Assembly (NCBI GenBank): GCA_027306955.1
Contig: DAHUXX010000010.1
Span: 1 to 5,641, forward strand
DNA from: Acetobacteraceae bacterium
GTDB taxonomy: Bacteria; Pseudomonadota; Alphaproteobacteria; Acetobacterales; Acetobacteraceae
Direction: 5' to 3'
DNA length: 5,641 nucleotides
In this document: in pieces, positions 5,594 through 5,641 of the stretch
Position numbering within the stretch: position 1 is the first letter of the stretch
How the letters are laid out: each line of letters begins with the position of its first letter
Translations under genes and position numbers: made by a program
Notes under the pieces: model-generated
What the model was told of the DNA's origin: nothing
Database searches by the model: none
The model's input: only the letters and a program-made list of their open reading frames with translations

Positions 5594-5641
5594 ATGCGCA
5601 TTGCCCAGATCGCCCCGCTGTTCGAGGCCGTGCCGCCCAAG
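5594..5641 (+). CDS. Start of a glycosyltransferase gene (GT4/GT-B-like), cut by window edge
   Basis: Only 16 codons are inside the window: MRIAQIAPLFEAVPPK. This is the typical opening of family 4 (GT-B fold) glycosyltransferases: a first beta strand MRIAQIAPL, then a loop with the V-P-P-K seen in relatives that continue into a GGTE-type donor-site turn. Relatives transfer sugars from nucleotide-sugars to lipid or polysaccharide acceptors in the cytoplasm. GGAG at 5584-5587 lies 6 bases from the ATG, a good Shine-Dalgarno. It is divergent from the ABC exporter, with 100 bases between the two start codons. The identification rests on few residues and on memory of the family's N-terminus. Confidence 0.6.
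   Translation, partial: MRIAQIAPLFEAVPPK

Noticed and set aside
5494..5640. 49-codon N-terminal extension of the ABC exporter
   Set aside because: The extension is basic and tryptophan/glycine rich, not family-like, and would cover the leader and start of the divergent gene; the ATG at 5493 gives a normal exporter length.

Overview
The window is GC-rich (strong G/C preference at third codon positions in every real gene) and looks like a chromosomal segment of a Gram-negative bacterium, most likely an alphaproteobacterium. The lipoprotein signal peptides, the OsmC and redox-disulfide proteins and the MsbA-type exporter fit that. The assignment is an inference from style, not from a marker gene.

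Layout from left to right. Positions 1-902, all on the minus strand, hold a small redox/stress cluster. It comprises a 5'-truncated, decayed remnant of a COG0701-type permease (732-902), a 77-residue thioredoxin-fold protein with a CANC site (485-718), and an OsmC-family protein that runs off the left edge (1-395). Positions 1012-2039 (minus) are two lipoprotein genes overlapping by ATGA: a BamE/SmpA-like small lipoprotein, then an unrecognised 204-residue lipoprotein. A TTGAT-N4-CTCAA site of the FNR/FixK type lies 38 bases upstream of the pair. Positions 2132-2593 (minus) hold an unrecognised cysteine-containing gene whose coding signal changes frame at a four-base G run (2460-2463) and which has no credible start codon; it is called a pseudogene.

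Positions 2598-3621 form a divergent pair: a single-domain cupin (minus) and a MarR-family regulator (plus). The 61-base gap between them carries two perfect copies of a 17-bp palindrome, GGTAAA-N5-TTTACC. This is the clearest regulatory module in the window: a MarR repressor probably controlling itself and the cupin. Positions 3724-5493 (minus) encode a full-length half-size ABC exporter (fused membrane and ATPase domains). From 5594 a divergent plus-strand gene begins whose first 16 residues look like a GT-B glycosyltransferase (family 4 style) and which is cut by the right edge.

There is no rRNA, tRNA, CRISPR array or intact mobile element. No gene-free stretch exceeds about 300 bases; the longest gaps are about 90-110 bases. 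I do not see a convincing undescribed system. The items most worth following are the twin MarR operators, the permease remnant and the frameshifted gene.
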